Assembly (NCBI GenBank): GCA_002399265.1
Contig: DHDG01000047.1
Location: 167,650-175,303 of the forward strand
Direction: 5' to 3'
Length of the DNA stretch: 7,654 nt
Source of the DNA: Firmicutes bacterium UBA4882
GTDB lineage: Bacteria > Bacillota > UBA4882
Part shown: piece by piece, positions 7,102-7,654 of the stretch
Layout of the letters: every line of letters begins with the position of its first letter
Numbering within the stretch: position 1 is the stretch's first letter
Notes under the pieces: generated by a model
Told to the model about the DNA's origin: nothing
Databases searched by the model: none
What the model saw: the letters and a program-made list of their open reading frames with translations, nothing else
Position numbers and translations under genes: made by a program

Positions 7102-7654
7102 CAGCAATTCATCTTCTGTTACCGGCCGGATAGCCCTGGCCGGCACTCCCATGACAACCTGTCCTGCCGCAGTATCTTTAGTAACTACTGAACCGGCTGC
7201 TACCAGGGTCTCCGCGCCGATCTCAATGCCTGGAAGCAGGATGGCATTGCCGCCGATGCGTGCCCCCTTACGGATGGTCGCGCCTTTTTTCTCGGAAAAG
7301 CGTTTCTCGGTACGCCCCATGTAATTATCATTGGTCGTCGTCACCATTGGGGCAATAAAGACGTCTTCTTCAACTGTCATATAGGCAGTGACATAAGCGC
7401 CGGTCTGGATTTTAGTGCGCGCACCAATCTCGGTATCGTTTTCGACAGTGGCAGCCCGCCCCACGACGACATTCGCGCCCAGCCGACAGCGTTCCCTAAC
7501 AACAGCATGATCGGCCACCATGACATCGGATCCCAAGACGCTTCCGGCATAAACGGCGGCATAGGTACCAAGGATGCAACCGTCTCCCAAATGCGCTGGT
7601 GCAAGCCCGGTCACCTTCACAGTACTGGTTCTGGCAGGGCGCGGCCGTTTCCCG
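7093..7654 (-). CDS. Left-handed beta-helix (hexapeptide) sugar N-acyltransferase, WlbB/WbpD/QdtC-like (5' end outside window)
   Basis: This is a trimeric cytoplasmic acyltransferase that would acylate the amino group installed by the aminotransferase encoded next, using acetyl-CoA or a similar donor. At least 186 codons are in the window. Imperfect hexapeptide turns run through most of it: IGDG-like LGDGCILG, LGSDVMVADHAVV, LGANVVVGRAATV, IGARTKIQTGAYV, then NDNYMGRTEKRF, a loop typical of this family, followed by IGGNAILLPG and IGAETLVAAGSVVTKD. The C-terminal VMGVPARAIRPV is the usual end. A GTG at 7620 looks like a start but is probably internal: eleven further codons upstream are open and read GKRPRPARTST, resembling the family's segment before this point, with more helix turns expected outside the window. 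Five bases separate its stop from the aminotransferase ATG. Confidence 0.88.
   Translation of the reverse strand, partial: GKRPRPARTSTVKVTGLAPAHLGDGCILGTYAAVYAGSVLGSDVMVADHAVVRERCRLGANVVVGRAATVENDTEIGARTKIQTGAYVTAYMTVEEDVFIAPMVTTTNDNYMGRTEKRFSEKKGATIRKGARIGGNAILLPGIEIGAETLVAAGSVVTKDTAAGQVVMGVPARAIRPVTEDELLKG

Noticed and set aside
6920..7324. Plus-strand open frame of about 134 codons
   Set aside because: It is antisense across the aminotransferase/acyltransferase junction, and both of those genes are clearly real. The frame is open because of GC-rich codon structure on the other strand.
1..7654. Insertion sequence, CRISPR array, tRNA or rRNA
   Set aside because: No transposase-like frame, spaced repeats, terminal inverted repeats or structured RNA gene was recognised, and coding sequence fills almost all of the window.

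Overview
This window is a one-directional segment of a bacterial cell-surface polysaccharide locus. All six supported genes lie on the minus strand, so they are transcribed from the right edge towards the left. They are a hexapeptide-repeat acyltransferase (5' end outside the window), a DegT/DnrJ/EryC1-type sugar aminotransferase, an O-antigen polymerase/ligase-like membrane protein, a MurJ/MviN-type MOP-superfamily flippase, an exported glycoside-hydrolase-like protein, and a GT4-type glycosyltransferase (3' end outside the window). Genes fill almost the whole window: the largest gap is 63 bases, no terminator or convincing internal promoter was seen, and two junctions are overlapping or nearly so. 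This fits one operon continuing beyond both edges.

The organism is probably a Firmicute, possibly an outer-membrane-bearing Negativicute or a related clostridial lineage. The reasons are strong purine-rich ribosome binding sites, several TTG starts, and acyltransferase and flippase sequences that by memory look Firmicute-like. This is a judgement, not a database result, and the genus cannot be named.

The right part (5969-7654) holds nucleotide-sugar tailoring genes and is GC-richer, roughly 48-57% in the lines I counted by hand. The left part (1-5905) holds assembly, export and processing genes and is AT-richer, mostly 33-50% in the lines counted. The change falls at the 63-base gap, the pattern expected where a variable polysaccharide cassette meets a differently sourced module.

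The proposed division of labour is inferred. The aminotransferase and acyltransferase convert a nucleotide-linked 3-keto sugar to a 3-amino and then 3-N-acylamino sugar. The GT4 enzyme adds a sugar to a lipid-linked unit at the inner membrane face. The MurJ-type protein flips lipid-linked units. The O-antigen polymerase/ligase-like protein joins them on the outer face. The exported TIM-barrel protein trims, edits or releases the polymer. The least familiar parts are that exported protein, which matches no family I can name with certainty, and the use of a MurJ-type rather than Wzx-type flippase directly coupled to the polymerase gene.
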